NCBI RefSeq assembly: GCF_030550815.1
Contig: NZ_CP114583.1
Location: 509,818-573,817, forward strand
Source of the DNA: Candidatus Mycoplasma mahonii
GTDB taxonomy: Bacteria > Bacillota_I > Bacilli_A > Mycoplasmatales > Metamycoplasmataceae
Direction: 5' to 3'
Length of the DNA stretch: 64,000 bases
Part shown: positions 42,910 to 55,434 of the stretch, piece after piece
How positions within the stretch are numbered: position 1 is the stretch's first letter
Layout: the number at the start of each line of letters is the position of its first letter
The notes under the pieces: generated by a model
Databases searched by the model: none
Told to the model about the DNA's origin: nothing
Seen by the model: only the letters and a program-made list of their open reading frames with translations
Made by a program: the position numbers and the translations under genes

Positions 42910-43444
42910 AGAAATATTATAAAGAAAAAATGTTATGTTTTTAATAAGGTTATACACCAAAAGAGGATTAATGAAATAAGACAAAAGTAATACAAAATAT
43001 CTTGATATTTTGGTAAATTTATCAATGCTATAATGTCCTAATAAATTTGGATTTAAAACATATATATTTGCACATTCTCACTCCTCTTGCTCATATATGA
43101 GCATGTTATGTCAATGTTAGAATGACTCATTGAAAGGGAAGTATCATAGACATTATTTTTACAAAACAATACTTTTTATATCCACCCTAAACATACAAGA
43201 AGCAATATTTTCGTGTTACTTAATCTTCCTTAATGTTAATTTTTATATTGATAGGTTGTATATAGAGTAAAGAAGCAGAATTTGGATTGTCTTTATGAAG
43301 ATCTATTTAAGAATGACTTTGAAATTTGCTTGATCCAAGGCTCCAATAACAGGAATGTACTCTTATTTTCTTGGTTCAAATACTTGTAGTAAGTTATCAT
43401 CTATTCATATATTATATAAAAAACTCCCAAAGAAGTAATATTAA
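42910..43444. other. intergenic, 535 bp, downstream of the ribosomal operon
   Basis: Contains the palindrome GCTCATATATGAGC near 43091. No gene recognised. A terminator for rplQ should be here but none is convincing. Confidence 0.4.
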
Positions 43445-43807
43445 TTACACTAATTCTAGAACAGCCATTTTAGTGTTATCGCCTCTACGAGCTGGCGCTT
43501 TAATAATTCTAGTATAACCGCCATTTCTATCTTTATATTTAGGACCCAATGTTTCGAATAGGTATTTTCCAGCCGGAATTCCTTCTTTTGTTTCCACTTT
43601 TCTTAAAATAGATTCAGCTTTTCTTCTAGAGGCTAATGTATTTTTTTTAGCTTTTGTAATTAATTTATCAACATGCTTACTTATTTCTTTTGCTCTTGTT
43701 TCGGTGGTAGTAATCTTACCATGAATAATTACATCGGTCACAAGTGTTCTTTTAACACCTTTTCTTCATGTTGCATTTCTTTTAAATAGTTGTGTTGGAT
43801 TAGCCAT
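43445..43807 (-). CDS. rplQ: 50S ribosomal protein L17
   Basis: 120 aa starting [20 protein letters not shown]; one UGA-Trp. It overlaps the rpoA stop by 1 nt (TAATG). Ends [18 protein letters not shown], the conserved L17 tail. Last gene of the classic rpmJ-rpsM-rpsK-rpoA-rplQ cluster. Confidence 0.96.
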
Positions 43808-44799
43808 TATTCGCTATCCTTTAATAATATATCAATTTCTGCTAACTTAGCAATAATCTCATCAACGGATTTTGCGCCTAAGTTTTTAATTTCTTGAATT
43901 TCTCTCTTAGTAAGTTTAGCTAAATCTTCAACAGTTTCTAGTTCAGCTCTTTTTAAACAGTTATATGATCTAACTGATAAATCAAGAGCAGTAATAGACA
44001 TTGGCCGTTTATCATCTTTAACACCACCAGAAATAAACTCTTCAAATATTTCTTCTTTGTCAAGGTTAGCTACATCAGCAACAATGCCAAGATGAGTGGA
44101 TAAAATTTGAGCTCCTTGAGCAATCGCATCTTTAGCATCAACTGATCCATCAGTTTTAATATTAATGGTTAATTTTTCCTCAATAATGGCCGATGAAGAA
44201 TTAAGTTCAACGGATTCATATGAAACTTTATCAACTGGAGAAAAATCCGAATCAATAGCAATTAATGATCCCAAAGTAATTGATGATTCAATTTTATTGA
44301 CATATTTTTTAATTAGTTCTTTATTTTCTTCATAAGTTCTAAAGCCTCTTCCAACAGTTAAGAATAATTCCAATTCTAAACCTGCTACTTCCGTTGCTGT
44401 TCCAACATAGTGATCTGGATCAACTAGTTCAACACCAGCTGGCATTGTCATATTTTTAGCAGTAACTTCACCTTTTGGAGATTTAAGAGATACTTTAATA
44501 ACTTCATCATCTTGAAAAATTTCTCTGTCATAAACAAATTTTAGTGTTTTGATATTTAATATCAAGGCCACAACATCTTCAGTTACTCTAGCTAATGTTT
44601 GAAATTCATGATCAGCACCCTTGATTTTCACTGCAAATGGTGCAACACCAGAAATAGATGATAAAACAACTCTTCTTAATGCATTACCAAGTGTATTACC
44701 AAATCCTCTTTCAAGTGGTTTAAGAACAAATGATGATTCGAATTCACTTATTTTCTTAGTTTCAATTTCGTTATATTTTAATTTGTTAAATTTTTGCAT
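43807..44799 (-). CDS. rpoA: RNA polymerase alpha subunit
   Basis: 330 aa. The N-terminal domain has FVLKPLERGFGNTLGNALRR for dimerisation. The C-terminal domain ends ALDLSVRSYNCLKRAELETV with the helix-hairpin-helix EIQEIKNLGAKSVDEI. Normal length; follows rpsK by a few bases. Confidence 0.97.
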   Translation of the reverse strand: MQKFNKLKYNEIETKKISEFESSFVLKPLERGFGNTLGNALRRVVLSSISGVAPFAVKIKGADHEFQTLARVTEDVVALILNIKTLKFVYDREIFQDDEVIKVSLKSPKGEVTAKNMTMPAGVELVDPDHYVGTATEVAGLELELFLTVGRGFRTYEENKELIKKYVNKIESSITLGSLIAIDSDFSPVDKVSYESVELNSSSAIIEEKLTINIKTDGSVDAKDAIAQGAQILSTHLGIVADVANLDKEEIFEEFISGGVKDDKRPMSITALDLSVRSYNCLKRAELETVEDLAKLTKREIQEIKNLGAKSVDEIIAKLAEIDILLKDSE

Positions 44800-44804
44800 T
44801 ATTC

Positions 44805-45215
44805 CTACTTCCTTTTCTCAAGTCTTCTTAGGACTTTCACTGGTGGTCTTGTTCCGTTATGTGGAATAGGTGTTACTTCCTTAACTTCTGTAATTTTAAT
44901 CCCGGAAACTTCAATTTGTTTTCTAGCAGCATCTTTACCAGGTCCCATGCCTTTAAGCTCCACCTTTACTTCCTTCATGCCATGAGCAATAGCAGCTTCA
45001 GAAGCTGCTCCGGCTGCAAGTCCAGCTGCATAAGGAGTTGATTTTTTTGAACCTTTATATCCAATGGCTCCTGCAGATGATCAAGCAATTGCGTCACCTT
45101 TTTGGTCTGAAAATGTCACAATCGTGTTGTTGTGTGTAGAGTGAATATGGGCAATCCCAATAGCTATATTTTTCTTTTTAATTTTTTTAGCTGTTTTTGA
45201 TCTAGGTTTTGCCAT
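44805..45215 (-). CDS. rpsK: 30S ribosomal protein S11
   Basis: 136 aa. Conserved [40 protein letters not shown], and [20 protein letters not shown]. Overlaps rpsM by one base. Confidence 0.96.
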
Positions 45216-45583
45216 TATGATTCCTTCTTCCCGGCAACTGTTTTTCTAGGACCTTTTCTGGTTCTAGCATTCTTTTGAGTCACTTGACCACGAACAGGTA
45301 AACCCCTTTTGTGTCTTGTGCCTCTATAAGAATTAATTTCCATTAAACGTTTGATGTTTAAGGCAACTTCTCTACGTAAGTCCCCTTCGGTAATTAAATC
45401 TGCTGCTGCAGTTCTAATTGAAGATAATTGTTCTTCAGTTAGATCTTTTGTTCTAATACTTTCATCTACTTCAGCTTTTGTTAGAAGTTGTGATGATAAT
45501 GTTCTACCAATACCATGTATATAAGTAAGCGAAATCACGATTCTCTTGTTGTTTGGAATTTCAACATTTAAAATTCTAGCCAT
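45215..45583 (-). CDS. rpsM: 30S ribosomal protein S13
   Basis: 122 aa. [20 protein letters not shown], then [14 protein letters not shown], then [16 protein letters not shown] and [16 protein letters not shown]. All family hallmarks are present. Confidence 0.97.
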   Translation of the reverse strand: MARILNVEIPNNKRIVISLTYIHGIGRTLSSQLLTKAEVDESIRTKDLTEEQLSSIRTAAADLITEGDLRREVALNIKRLMEINSYRGTRHKRGLPVRGQVTQKNARTRKGPRKTVAGKKES

Positions 45584-45585
45584 GA

Positions 45586-45699
45586 TTAACCTTGCCTTTG
45601 CTTGTGCTTAGGATTTTTACAAATCACTCTCACACAATTACGTCTATTGATAATTTGACAGTTTTTGCAAATTGTCTTTACTGATGCTCTTACTTTCAT
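45586..45699 (-). CDS. rpmJ: 50S ribosomal protein L36
   Basis: 37 aa: [20 protein letters not shown] then [16 protein letters not shown], with the four-ligand zinc ribbon CxxC...C...H. First gene seen of the cluster; infA is not in the window. Confidence 0.95.
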   Translation of the reverse strand: MKVRASVKTICKNCQIINRRNCVRVICKNPKHKQRQG

Positions 45700-46140
45700 A
45701 GTATTTATTATCCTTTCGAGGAATTAATTAAGATGAATATGATAAAGTTCACACTGATTTTAATTACTCTCTTTATAATGCAACTTTAAATTGCTTTTTT
45801 ATTTTAACATAAAAACCAAAAAATAAGTGGCTTATTAGTTTACTTCAACAATTAAGTAACCGCTATTTTAGAACATGAAATATTTTCATAAAATTTAATT
45901 GTTTCATGACATATATAAGTAAAAAGAAAAAGCTTTGAAGATCAGAATGAGTCCAAATAATAAAAAATATCCAATTACTAATAATTAAATCAATATAATA
46001 CTATTCTTTAAAATATTAATAAACTTTATAATTAGCATATTACGTCATTAAGAACCACCTTTGGAATATATGGTTTTAATTAAATGTATTAAGTATTATT
46101 AACAAATGAATCTTAAAATACATAAAGCATATATTAAAAT
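45700..46140. other. intergenic, divergent promoters
   Basis: Between the leftward ribosomal cluster and rightward rnhC. No gene seen. Confidence 0.5.
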
Positions 46141-46144
46141 TAGA

Positions 46145-46150
46145 TATAAT
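46145..46150 (+). promoter_or_regulatory. -10 element of rnhC, leaderless spacing
   Basis: TATAAT ends 7 nt before ATG 46157, so transcription should begin at or next to the start codon. Confidence 0.55.
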
Positions 46151-46156
46151 AGTTTT

Positions 46157-46843
46157 ATGAAAACAAAATACAAAAATCTTAATGTCATTGGTTCTGATGA
46201 AACTGGTGTAGGAGATTATTTATCTCCGCTTGTGACATGTGCAGTATTTGTTCCATTTAAAAACGTCACTAAATTAGAGGCCATGGGTGTAACTGATTCT
46301 AAAAAAATAAGTGACAAGAAGATTAAGGAACTAGCTATTAAAATTAAACCATTTGTTAAATATCGCGTTAAACATTTGACTCAAATCGGTTATAACAAAC
46401 TCAACACTTCTTTTAATGCAAATGAATTAAAAATGTTCTTACATATGGGTGCAATTAATAGCCTGGAAGAAGCAATCACGGATGTTGACTTAATCATCAT
46501 TGATCAATTTGCTAATAATAGATCAACCCAAAAGTACTATCAAAGATTAGGTACATCATCTTTTAACTTAAAACCTTTCAAAGCAAAATTAGTGCTTGTC
46601 GAAAAAGGTGAAATGGAACATGTTGCCGTGGCCGCTGGTTCCATTTTAGCAAGAGAATTTTTGCTTGGCTTAATGGATCAACAAAACAAAAAATGAAAAA
46701 CTATTTTTCCATTAGGAACAAATAAGATTGTTGAATCATTTGCAAGAGACTTCGTAAAAAATAATGGGGAAAAATCTTTAAGTGAAGTAGCTAAAATATC
46801 CTTTAAAACAACACTGAAAGTTTTGGGTGAAACAAATGATTAA
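46157..46843 (+). CDS. rnhC: ribonuclease HIII
   Basis: 228 aa from ATG 46157; the upstream ATG 46106 would place the -10 inside the gene. [20 protein letters not shown] is the RNase HIII D-E-x-G motif. LIIIDQFAN holds the second Asp, and [15 protein letters not shown] follows. It removes RNA from RNA-DNA hybrids. The stop overlaps trmL. Confidence 0.92.
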
Positions 46844-47357
46844 TATTGTTTTATATCAGCCAGAGATTCCACCAAACACTGGAAATATTATTAGGACATG
46901 CTTTGCAACAAGTACTAAATTGCATATCATTAAACCAACTTCTTTTGAGATTCACCCCAAATGACTAAAACGTCCAGCAGCCGGAAAACATTTAACAGAT
47001 ATTGAGCATGAAATCCATGCATCGTTTGCAGATTACCAAAAAAAATACGGTGATAAAAATACTTATTATATAACTAGATATGGAGCCCAATATCATTCCA
47101 CTCCTGATTTTGCCAAGATAAAAGAAGATATTTTCTTGATGTATGGCAGAGAATCTACTGGTCTGCCATTTCATTTACTAAATATGCATTTAAATAAATG
47201 CCTTCGTGTTCCTATGGTAGCAGAATCTAGATCTTTAAACTTAGCAAATACAGTTATGATGACAGTCTATGAAGTTTTAAGACAAAAAAATTATGTTGGA
47301 TTATCACAATTTGAGATTCTTAAGGGAAAAGATTGAATACAAAAAAATAAGAACTAA
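46836..47357 (+). CDS. trmL: tRNA (cytidine(34)-2'-O)-methyltransferase
   Basis: 173 aa. [20 protein letters not shown], then [21 protein letters not shown] and [19 protein letters not shown] are the SPOUT/TrmL signatures with the knotted AdoMet site. Overlaps rnhC by 8 nt. Confidence 0.95.
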
Positions 47358-47406
47358 TCTTTGAATATTCATTCCAAAATAATAGTTTGAATAATGTGTT
47401 GAACAA

Positions 47407-48906
47407 TTAATTAAATTGCTTGTTTGTGTTAATTAAGTTAATATCAATTTTTGACTTAGGATATTTTTTATGCTCCTTGTTTAGTAAATATTGATTGAGA
47501 TATGAAAGCCCAAAAATTCATACTAAAGATAAGTAAAACGGAATGGCATTCGTTCTAATTTTCTCTCAATCTCACCCGAAGAATGTCTCAATAGAAACGA
47601 CATAGAATATTTGGTATCCTAAAAAAATGATTCCAAAAGCAATGCCAATACTTGCACTTGTTTTTCAAACTCATCCCTTCATTTTATTATGAACTGTTTC
47701 GTTTCTTCTTTTTCAATAGAAAACTAATATAAATATATATGTAATAAATGAATACAATGGAGTCGAATTAGACCAGCTAGCCATAAAACTATAACCTGTA
47801 TCATTTATTGTTATCACTGATGAAACTATACCGATGAATGAAAATGCTGCAACTCAAAATAAAAACAATAATGACGATGCTTTTTTCTCATTGTTATTAT
47901 TTTTTTTCATCAATCATCTTGAACCAATCATACTATTAACTCTTATTGTTTGTTCAAACACTACTGATGATGCATAAACATAACCATTTAGTCCACCATA
48001 TACCGAAATAACAATAGTTGTTAGAACAATTGCCTTAATTGGCTTCATAGCTCCTGCTGGGAGTACATCCTCTAGCACTTCAGTAACAGAACCAGCGCCA
48101 TGAACAATTTGAGCAATCGTCACAAGTATATACACAACTACAACGATCGAAATACCAACCATTGTAACTTTAGGAGCCTTTTTCTCTTCGCCTTCCATGT
48201 GTTCTGTAATTTGACCAATATTTAAAAATGCATCAAATGCAAATAAGATAGCAGGAATAGCTAAAATCATGCCACTAAAATTAAATGCATTTTGGCTATT
48301 AAATAAGTTGTTACCAACAATTGTGGTTACATCAACATTATTATGAGTAGTCGCCATGGCTATACCTACTATAATTATTAAAATAAGTGGTGTAAATTTA
48401 ATGACTGTTGTTATAGCTTGTGTGGGTCCTGTTAGAATCGGTGCAAAATATTGCAATGATTTTATAATTATAACAACAACCAAAGAGACACATACATGAG
48501 TAATAACTGGTACATTATTTGCATCAAAAGTACCGGTGAGACTAAAGAGCTTAACTCCATAATAGGAAAAAACGTATCCAACAATCATTGTGTTAAACAT
48601 GAACATAAATGTCGGAAACGAAAACTTAGTAATTATATTAAAATGTTTTGATGTGTATTTATGACTCCAGTTTAAAAATCCCGATAATTTAGAATTCTTA
48701 GTCCTATTTATCTCGGAAAAAGAATATGCAATTGACACCGTCATAATTGATGCAATTATTCAAGAAAGCAATATACCGATTGAGGAAAAATCATTAAATT
48801 TAAATACATCAGTATTTTTAAAGAATATTCCGGATCCAACTATTGTACCAATGAGCATCACAACCGCTGTAAAGAAACCCATCTTTTTTGCTGTTTTTAT
48901 TTTCAA
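47407..48906 (-). CDS. APC-family amino-acid permease
   Basis: 499 aa, 12 hydrophobic segments. The N-terminus reads FFTAVVMLIGTIVGSGIFFK, the APC consensus, with AILFAFDAFLNIGQITEHME later. The likely start is TTG 48906 with AAAGGAAAAA 2-10 nt upstream; the first ATG would cut the first helix. Amino-acid substrate not predictable. Confidence 0.88.
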
Positions 48907-49126
48907 TTTTTCCTTTCATAATATTATATAAATAAAAAAAATAAACAAAAGCATTATACTGTCTTTGTGATGCTAACTAACATCCAACGTTTATTGATTA
49001 ATAACATCATCATGCAATTTACTTGAATTTTAGATTTGATAAAACTTATATTTCTATTTATAAATATGCTATTGAATCTTATTAAAAATTTATCATTTTC
49101 AAACCAAAATAGTTTCTCATTAATCC

Positions 49127-50845
49127 TTAACTTGCTACCTTTTTTATAAACTCATCCACCGAAAAAGCTTTCTGCTTATTTGAACCATATGCTCTAATGT
49201 TAATTGTGTTATTTTTAACTTCTTCATCACCAATTACAATTTGCCATTTTGTTTTTGATGTTTGAGCCTCTCTAATTTTTTTACTAACCCTTTCATTTCT
49301 ATCATCCATGTGCACTCTAATGCCTTCATCAACTAATTTCTTATATATATTATCTGCATATTCCTGATGCAATTCATGAGACACAGGAATGATAGTGGCT
49401 TGTCTAGGAGCTAATCAAAATGGTAAATCACCTTTTGTTTGTTCCAAAAGAATTGCAATGAATCTTTCATATGTACCAATTAATCCTCTATGTATAAGTA
49501 CTGGAGTAACTTTATTTTCATCTTTATCTATATAAGATATATCAAAACGTTTTGGTAATAAAAAATCCAGTTGTAATGTTGAAAGAGTTATCTCATGGCC
49601 TAAAGCTGATTTAACTTGGATATCAATTTTAGGACCATAGAAAGCAGCTTCTCCAATTTTTTCAATATAAACAATCTTAAGTTCTTTTAAAACATTAACT
49701 AAATCTGATTCAGCTTTGTTTCACATATCATCATCATCCAAATATTTTTCTTTATCTTCAGGATCCCTTAAAGAAAGTGATATATAGTCGACTTCGATAT
49801 TAAATTTATCTAATGCTTCCATAATCAACTTGTATGAATTTTTAAATTCATCAATAATTTGATCTGTCCTAGCAAAAACATGACCTTCTGTTAGGACCAT
49901 TGATCTAACTCTTTCTAGCCCTGTTAGAGCGCCTGATTTTTCATAACGATATAATTGAGCTTGCTCAGACATTCTGATGGGCAAATCTCGATATGATCTT
50001 CTTTTGGAACCATAGATTAAAACATGATGAGGACAAGTCATTGGTCGCATAACTAATTCTTCATTTTCCAATTCAATAACGGGAAACATATCATCTTGAT
50101 AGTGTGCTCAATGGCCTGATATTTCATAGAGTTTTTTAGATCCAAAAGCCGGTGTTGATACTTCTCTAAAACCATAGCTACCCTCAAGTTTCCTGATATA
50201 TGATTGGATATTATTTTTAATAATCATTCCATCTTCTAGCCAAATGGGAAAGCCTTGACCAGCAAGATGATTGAAGGTAAAGATATTCATTTCCTTACCA
50301 ATCTTACGATGGTCACGTTCTTTTCTTTCTTGTAATATTTGTAGGTAAGCCCTTAATTCTTCCTTTGTTTCTCATGCTGTTCCATAAATTCTAGTCAGTT
50401 GTGCATTCTTTGAATCACCTTTTCAATATGCACCAGCTAAATTAAGTAATTTAAAGTGTTTAATTTGACTAACTGATGCCACATGACCACCTTTACAGAC
50501 ATCAGTAAAAATACTTTGCCCATTTGAGGGATTATTTAAAGCATAGTAAGTCACTGGGATATTTTTTTCTCCAAGATCTTTAACTAATTCTTGTTTAAAA
50601 GGTTGATCTAAAATATCCATAGAATCAACTTGCTCTATTTTATAACCGCCAGCCACTATTTTTGACATTTGTTTTTCAATTTTTTTAAGGTCTTGGTCGT
50701 TAATGGGATTTTTAAATACAAAATCATAATAAAATCCTTCGTCTATTGCAGGGCCAAATCCTACATGTGTTCCTGGATATAACTTCAAAACAGCTGCAGC
50801 TAGTAAATGCCCAGCTGAGTGGTTTAGATTTGATTTTACTTTCAT
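49127..50845 (-). CDS. thrS: threonyl-tRNA synthetase (no TGS domain)
   Basis: 572 aa. It begins directly at the editing domain ([20 protein letters not shown]), so the usual N-terminal TGS domain is missing. Class II motifs: [15 protein letters not shown] (zinc Cys) and [20 protein letters not shown], plus [15 protein letters not shown]. The C-terminal anticodon-binding domain ends with [12 protein letters not shown]-box precedes it. Confidence 0.96.
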
Positions 50846-50862
50846 ATATTGCTCCTTTAACA

Positions 50863-51000
50863 ATAAAAAGTCTTTTCAAGGGCTAACGTACCACCTCGAA
50901 AAAAGACTCTCTTTGTTATATTTAGTTTGATAAAGTGATAGTAATTAATAAATCCACTTTATCTAGCTCGCACCATCCTAGATTCTCTGAAAAGTATTTT
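50863..51000 (-). promoter_or_regulatory. T-box leader of thrS
   Basis: In the transcript GAGGTGGTACGTTAGCCC is the T-box, followed by the terminator CTTGAAAAGACTTTTTATTG. A stem GATAAAGTG/CACTTTATC encloses ATTACTAT, with ACT as a likely Thr specifier. Confidence 0.87.
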
Positions 51001-51036
51001 ATTTATTAATCTTATTCGCTTCATAATTATTATAAA

Positions 51037-52869
51037 TTATTTCCGTGCTTTGAAAATTTTTTTACCCAAATTAATATATTCATTAATATTATCTTCTAAA
51101 GTTTTAAATCCCAGTTCAGCAATACTGGGATTTAGTAAATCAACACCAGCATCTTTAAGAATATCCAAAGGATTTTTTGTTCCTCCAGCTTTTAAGAATT
51201 TATTAATATATTTTTCAAGCACAACAGTCCCTTCCTCTTTATATTTGTTGAAGAAGATGCTCGCTACTAATTGCCCAATGGCATATTTATAGACATAAAA
51301 ACCATAATAGAAATGAGGTACATAGATAGCTGGAACTGCATCTATTTCCTTGTATTTAGGATTTTTTTTAATTGTATATTTTTTATGATTTTCAAAATAC
51401 ACTTTAGATATTGCTTTAAATGATCCTAGTGGAACACCTTTATCGATTTGATCATAAAGGTCTAATTCATAATTAGCTCATTCAACTTGTCTAAAAACAG
51501 TTCCAATAAAGCCATTAACTTTTTGTTCAGCTATTTTGAATTTCAATTTAACATCATCACTCTTTTTAGCAAGATAATCAAAATACATGAGTTCATTAAA
51601 GATGGAAGCGATTTCTGCAACAAATATTTTGTATTCAGAATTCATAGCATTATTATATTCACATGAATAGTAACTATGCATTGAATGACCCATTTCATGA
51701 GCCAATGTTTCTGCTGATCTAATTGTCCCATCAAAGTTCATTAGAATTAATATTTTGTCCATTCCATAAGCACCACCTATAGAATATGCACCTGATTGCT
51801 TGTTTTTAACTGGCATAAAATCCACTCAATTACTTTTAAGTGCTTCTTTAACTTTGTCTTCATACTCTTTACCAAATGGCTTAACTGAATTTAAAACATC
51901 TTTAATGGCATCCTCGGGTGAAATTTTTAAGTTATTATTAATCATTTCAACATTTTTATCATATTTAGTTAATGGAGTACCGAATTTTGTTTTATAAAAC
52001 TTTTTGTGGGCATTATTGAATTTACGAACTAATGGAACATTACTTTGCACAGAAGTAAATAGTGTTTCAAGAAGTTTTCTTGATGATCTATCACTAAATA
52101 ATAATGCGTCAATTGCACTTTTGTGACCCTCAATAAGTCCCATTGTTGACTCTTCTTTTTTATGTTGATAAAGAAGATTAGAAAGAGAAGATTTATGTTT
52201 TAAAAATGCATTAAAATAAGAAATTTGAGAGGTTTTTCTCACTTTAGCATCTTTGTGTTTTGATAATTCGACTCTATTAGCATTTGTAATCTTGATTTTC
52301 TTACCAGATGTTGTTGTGGCATAACCAAATTCTATTTCCGAATTAGTCAAAATGCTAAATGGTTCAAGAGCCGAAATATCAGCTCTAGATTGTTTAATTC
52401 TAAAGGCTTGAATTTCTTTTGATAGTTGGTATTTTTTTTCTTCTAATTTATTTTCAATATGAAACTTGTATGGTTTAAATTTTGGTAATTTAGCTCATTT
52501 TACAAGTTTTGTTGAATTTTTAAAAAATCTAATGTCTTCAGATCCTAATTCTTGCTTAATTTGATATAATCCATATTGCATTTTATCCATGTATTTATTT
52601 GCATTTGGATCAATAACATTGATAGAAATAGAGTTAGAAAGATAATTAAATAAAACATTGACTTTCTTTGCTAGGGCATCCTCTTGTTTAAGATATTTTA
52701 AATATGATTCTGCTGAATCGTATTTGTTGTCTTTTATTTTGATTTCTTTTTTTAATTCATTTAGAACATCCTCGATTGCTTTATTTGGTGTTTTACCACC
52801 TAATAATTCATCTAGATTTCATTTGTATTTCTTTTCTACGTCTTTGTGTGTTTTATATTCTTTGGCCAT
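51037..52869 (-). CDS. pepF: oligoendopeptidase F (M3 family)
   Basis: 610 aa. The zinc site is LAHEMGHSMHSYYS, with SIGGAYGMDKILILMNFDGT upstream. N-terminal YKWNLDELLGGKTPNKAIED is the PepF start. Cytoplasmic peptide degradation. Several UGA-Trp codons. Confidence 0.95.
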
Positions 52870-52889
52870 ATGGATTCCTTTTCATAATT

Positions 52890-53717
52890 CTAATCGTACG
52901 TTACGCCCTTTAAATCTCTTAAATAATTAACAAAGAAGTTAAATCCTTTATCAATATCTAGTTCACCTTTCTGCTTTAAATACTTTTTATTTCTGCATAA
53001 TTGAAGCAAATTACTGTATATTTCATTTTCATTCGTTGTCGGTTCTAAGCCTAATGAAATTATTTTCTTTGGATAATACTTAGTTAATAATTTGTATGCC
53101 TCATTAAATAATTCGCGCTGGGGAATAATACTTATTTTAATTGAACCAATGACCGAAAGTTTCACTCCAATTAAATCATCTTCAAATTTTGGTCATAATA
53201 TACCAGGGGTATCAAGCAAATGGATGGTGCCAGTATTAACTCATTGCTGGCCTTTTGTAACTCCTGGCATATTCCCAACTTTAGTTTTGGACTTATTGGC
53301 AAGCAAATTAATAAGCGTTGATTTCCCTGAATTAGGAACCCCAACCACCACGGCCCTTAATCGAGGTTTTAATAAGCCTTTTTTTATATCTTTTGCTCTT
53401 TTTGGTGCTAAGAGTCTTTCAGCTTCTTTTAAAATTTTCTTTTGGGCTGTTTTTTTCTTCAATGAAACAGTTACAACTCCATCTTTTGCATGATTAAAAG
53501 TTTTTAGAATTGATGGTAATTTATCTAAATCAGCTAAATCTGTTTTGGTAATTACAAATAACCTGGGCTTATTGGGAGATATTTTATCAAACTCTTCATT
53601 ATAAGTAGATAAAGGTGCTCTTGCATCTAGCACAACAATAAAAAGATCAACTAATGGTGCTTTTTCTTTTATTTGATTAATGGCTTTTGCCATATGTCCC
53701 GGGAATCATTGAATCAT
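52890..53717 (-). CDS. rbgA: ribosome biogenesis GTPase RbgA (YlqF)
   Basis: 275 aa; circularly permuted GTPase: G4 ITKTDLADLD, then G1 VGVPNSGKSTLINLLA, then G3 LLDTPGILWP. It starts IQWFPGHMAKAINQIKEKAP. It helps assemble the 50S subunit. Next to pepF. Confidence 0.95.
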
Positions 53718-53738
53718 AATTACTACATTATAAAGTAA

Positions 53739-54596
53739 TTAATAAGTTCATCAATAAGGAACTACAAAAACATTATTATTCAAAAATGCAACATATATAA
53801 TTAAACCAATCAAAAAGAAACTGCCAATTGCATCTCTTCATGTTAATTTATATTGTCTATATCTAGTTCTCTTTTTGTAAGGATCATAACCTCTTGTTTC
53901 CATGGCGTTTCCAAGGTCTTCAGCTTTAGAAAATGCTGAAACAAATAAAGGAATAATTAGTGTAGTCATGGATTTAGACTTGGATTTTAATCCACCATTT
54001 TTAAAGTCAACACCCCTTGACGATTGCGCTTTCATGATTCTTTGGGCCTCTTCTAAAAGTGTGGGAATAAACCTTAACGCGATGGAGATGATCATTGCGA
54101 TGATATGCACAGGTACCTTAACTAATTTAAGTGGTAATAATAAATCTTCAATCCCTTTTGTCATCCCCATTGGTTTGGTTGTAGATGTTAATAATGTTGT
54201 TGTTAATATCATAATGTAGATTCTTAGAGTGATGATAAGAGTCTGATACACGACAGGATAATTAATAGCAATAATTCATCATGTGATTTCAAATGTAGTA
54301 GGCAATTCAGGGTGAAGACCAGGTTTAAGTGGACTCATAATAAAAATATTAATAATAAATAAAAAAGTGCCGATGAAGAATGCTGGTTTTAAAATGGAAA
54401 ATAATTGTCTTTTTCTCAATCCGGAAATAAGAAAAGCAAAAAAAATGGGAGAAATAATAATGGCCTGTGAAATAAAAGACTTTGCCAAAAATACAAGTAC
54501 AATAATTATAATATTAGCCATTATTTTTATTCTTGGATCCATTTTATGAATAAATGAATTGCCTGGAACGTATTTCCCGACTGAGATATTTTTCAT
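53739..54596 (-). CDS. ecfT: ECF transporter transmembrane subunit EcfT
   Basis: 285 aa. KYVPGNSFIHKMDPRIKIMA is the EcfT start. Coupling-helix motifs RIMKAQSSRGVDFKNG and AMETRGYDP (two A-R-G signatures) contact the two ATPases. Five to six membrane helices. Part of the ecfA1-ecfA2-ecfT operon. Confidence 0.94.
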
Positions 54597-54597
54597 G

Positions 54598-55434
54598 TTA
54601 CCCTAACCTCTTAACGAGTTTATCAATATTATTCACTTTACCAATAACTAGTCCTTTGCTCTCAAGTTCGTGGACTAATGAGACTAATTTAGGAGTTTCT
54701 AACTCATTTTTTTTCAGTAAATCCTTGTTATATAAAATATCGATTGTTTTACCATCCTTCACGATACGTCCTTCTTTGAACACAATTGTTCTATTTGAAT
54801 AACTAAGAGCGTGATCAAGATTATGGGTAACTACCACAATTGCTTTGCCTTCTTTGTGAATTCTTTGGAAGATTTTATACATAGCTATTTCACCTTCTGG
54901 ATCAAGTCCTGCAGTTGGCTCATCCAAAATTAGGATATCAGGTTCCATTGAAAGAATTCCAGCTAAAGCCACCCTTCGTTTTTGCCCACCAGATAATGAA
55001 AAAGGTGAAACGCTTAAATAGGATTCATCAAGACCAACTATTTTAATATATTTTTTTGCTAATTTTTTTGCCTTATCTTTATCCATTCCCAATGAAATAG
55101 GACCAAAAATAATATCCTTTTCGATTGTTTCTTCAAATAACTGATATTCTGCAAATTGAAATACAATTCCCACTTTTTTTCTTTGTTCTTTAATGCCTTT
55201 TAGTTTTCTTTTTGTGTTAATAATTTTTCTTCCATCAATAATTACCTCTCCAGTGGTAGGAATTAATAAAGCATTCAAATGTTCAATAAAAGTTGTCTTA
55301 CCAGACCCTGTTTGTCCAATAATAGAAACAAATTCCCCTTTGTTTATGATACAATTAACATCAAATAACGCTTGGAATTCTGAATAACCACCCTTATCAA
55401 AAGTGTGACTTAACTTATTTGTTATTATTTGCAT
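54598..55434 (-). CDS. ecfA2: ECF transporter ATPase EcfA2
   Basis: 278 aa. Walker A IIGQTGSGKTTFIEHLNALL, signature SLSGGQKRRVALAG, Walker B ILILDEPTAGLDPEGE. It overlaps ecfA1 by 10 nt and ends 1 nt before ecfT. Confidence 0.95.
   Translation of the reverse strand: MQIITNKLSHTFDKGGYSEFQALFDVNCIINKGEFVSIIGQTGSGKTTFIEHLNALLIPTTGEVIIDGRKIINTKRKLKGIKEQRKKVGIVFQFAEYQLFEETIEKDIIFGPISLGMDKDKAKKLAKKYIKIVGLDESYLSVSPFSLSGGQKRRVALAGILSMEPDILILDEPTAGLDPEGEIAMYKIFQRIHKEGKAIVVVTHNLDHALSYSNRTIVFKEGRIVKDGKTIDILYNKDLLKKNELETPKLVSLVHELESKGLVIGKVNNIDKLVKRLG

Noticed and set aside
43091-43104. Palindrome GCTCATATATGAGC as a terminator
   Set aside because: No T-run follows on either strand and it is far from the rplQ stop.
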